Assembly: GCA_010206225.2 (NCBI GenBank)
Contig: VIQU02000010.1
Location: forward strand, 1 to 64,000
Direction: 5' to 3'
Length of the DNA: 64,000 nt
Source: Lachnospiraceae bacterium MD308
Lineage (GTDB): Bacteria; Bacillota; Clostridia; Lachnospirales; Lachnospiraceae
Part shown: in pieces, positions 63,955 through 64,000 of the stretch
How positions within the stretch are numbered: the stretch's first letter is position 1
How the letters are laid out: each line of letters opens with the position of its first letter
Translations under genes and position numbers: made by a program
Notes under the pieces: generated by a model
Databases searched by the model: none
Told to the model about the DNA's origin: nothing
Seen by the model: only the letters and a program-made list of their open reading frames with translations

Positions 63955-64000
63955 AACGGTTACAACTCTTGAGAATGGGGCACAGTTTACCGAATGCATC
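63953..64000 (+). pseudogene. Remnant of a second rpn-like gene (runs off the window)
   Basis: The frame after a TAA reads ITVTTLENGAQFTECI. TVTTLEN equals residues 41-47 of the intact Rpn-family protein, encoded by nearly the same bases (62407-62428). There is no start codon, and the first 40 codons are missing, so this copy appears to have lost about 275 bp between the upstream repeat and codon 41. It continues past base 64000 and its fate is unknown. Confidence 0.6.

Overview
The window reads as a chromosomal segment of an anaerobic, Gram-positive, ancestrally spore-forming Clostridia member, most likely a Lachnospiraceae gut commensal. Supporting signs are spoIIR, a SipL-like SPOCS/LysM protein, a sigma-E type promoter before a spoIIID fragment, a V-type Na+/H+ ATPase operon, a fructoselysine (Amadori product) operon, a sortase-anchored surface protein with a SAKTGD-type signal, AGGAGG ribosome sites and moderately AT-rich codon use. 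The genus cannot be fixed by eye.

Layout. (1) Bases 1 to about 10,200 are accessory DNA: a high-GC gene fragment at the left edge, an AT-rich pair coding a DGQHR/DUF262-like protein and an AlbA_2 (Schlafen-like) protein behind helically spaced iterons, then a mobilizable-element backbone (DnaC-like loader, RepA_N initiator, relaxase, MobC, repeat-rich presumed oriT, two unknown proteins, two tandem XRE regulators with shared operators). Its right edge coincides with a spoIIID gene cut after about 38 codons. (2) 10,330 to 30,900 is conserved core: a lipoprotein foldase, cardiolipin synthase, pfkA, dnaE, an S1-domain regulator, a thioesterase, spoIIR, a GntR regulator, ispE, a SipL-like protein, malQ, plsC, a nicotinate phosphoribosyltransferase and murF. 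(3) 30,885 to 38,450 is an Amadori-compound ABC uptake and catabolism operon with its own UTRA regulator. (4) 38,650 to 39,850 is a PadR/HAAS membrane module. (5) 39,975 to 48,870 is a nine-gene V-ATPase operon interrupted by a 41-bp direct repeat and a large hairpin. (6) 48,950 to 53,430 holds trmL, a PurM-like protein, a 33-residue membrane peptide, a radical SAM protein and a D12-class adenine methylase. (7) 53,700 to 55,513 is a tandem array of two small toxin-antitoxin-like cassettes inserted at the 3' end of rpsI. (8) 55,500 to the end has rplM-rpsI, a GH13 glycosidase, a large repeat-rich surface protein, an Rpn-family nuclease, a ferritin-like protein and a second, decayed rpn fragment.

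The strongest new observation is region 7. The last codons of rpsI (TCC AAG AGA TAG) recur twice downstream, at periods of 991 and 791 bp. Each 791 to 991 bp unit carries one two-gene module (zeta-like kinase plus small partner; DUF4160 plus DUF2442), and near its distal end each carries the same double repeat (GTAASTGACAK, GTAACTWACAA) exactly 61 nt from the core site. No recombinase is encoded in either unit. This looks like a non-autonomous gene-cassette system using rpsI as attachment site. The second notable observation is the truncated spoIIID at the edge of the mobile element with its sigma-E promoter intact, comparable to known elements that interrupt sporulation genes.
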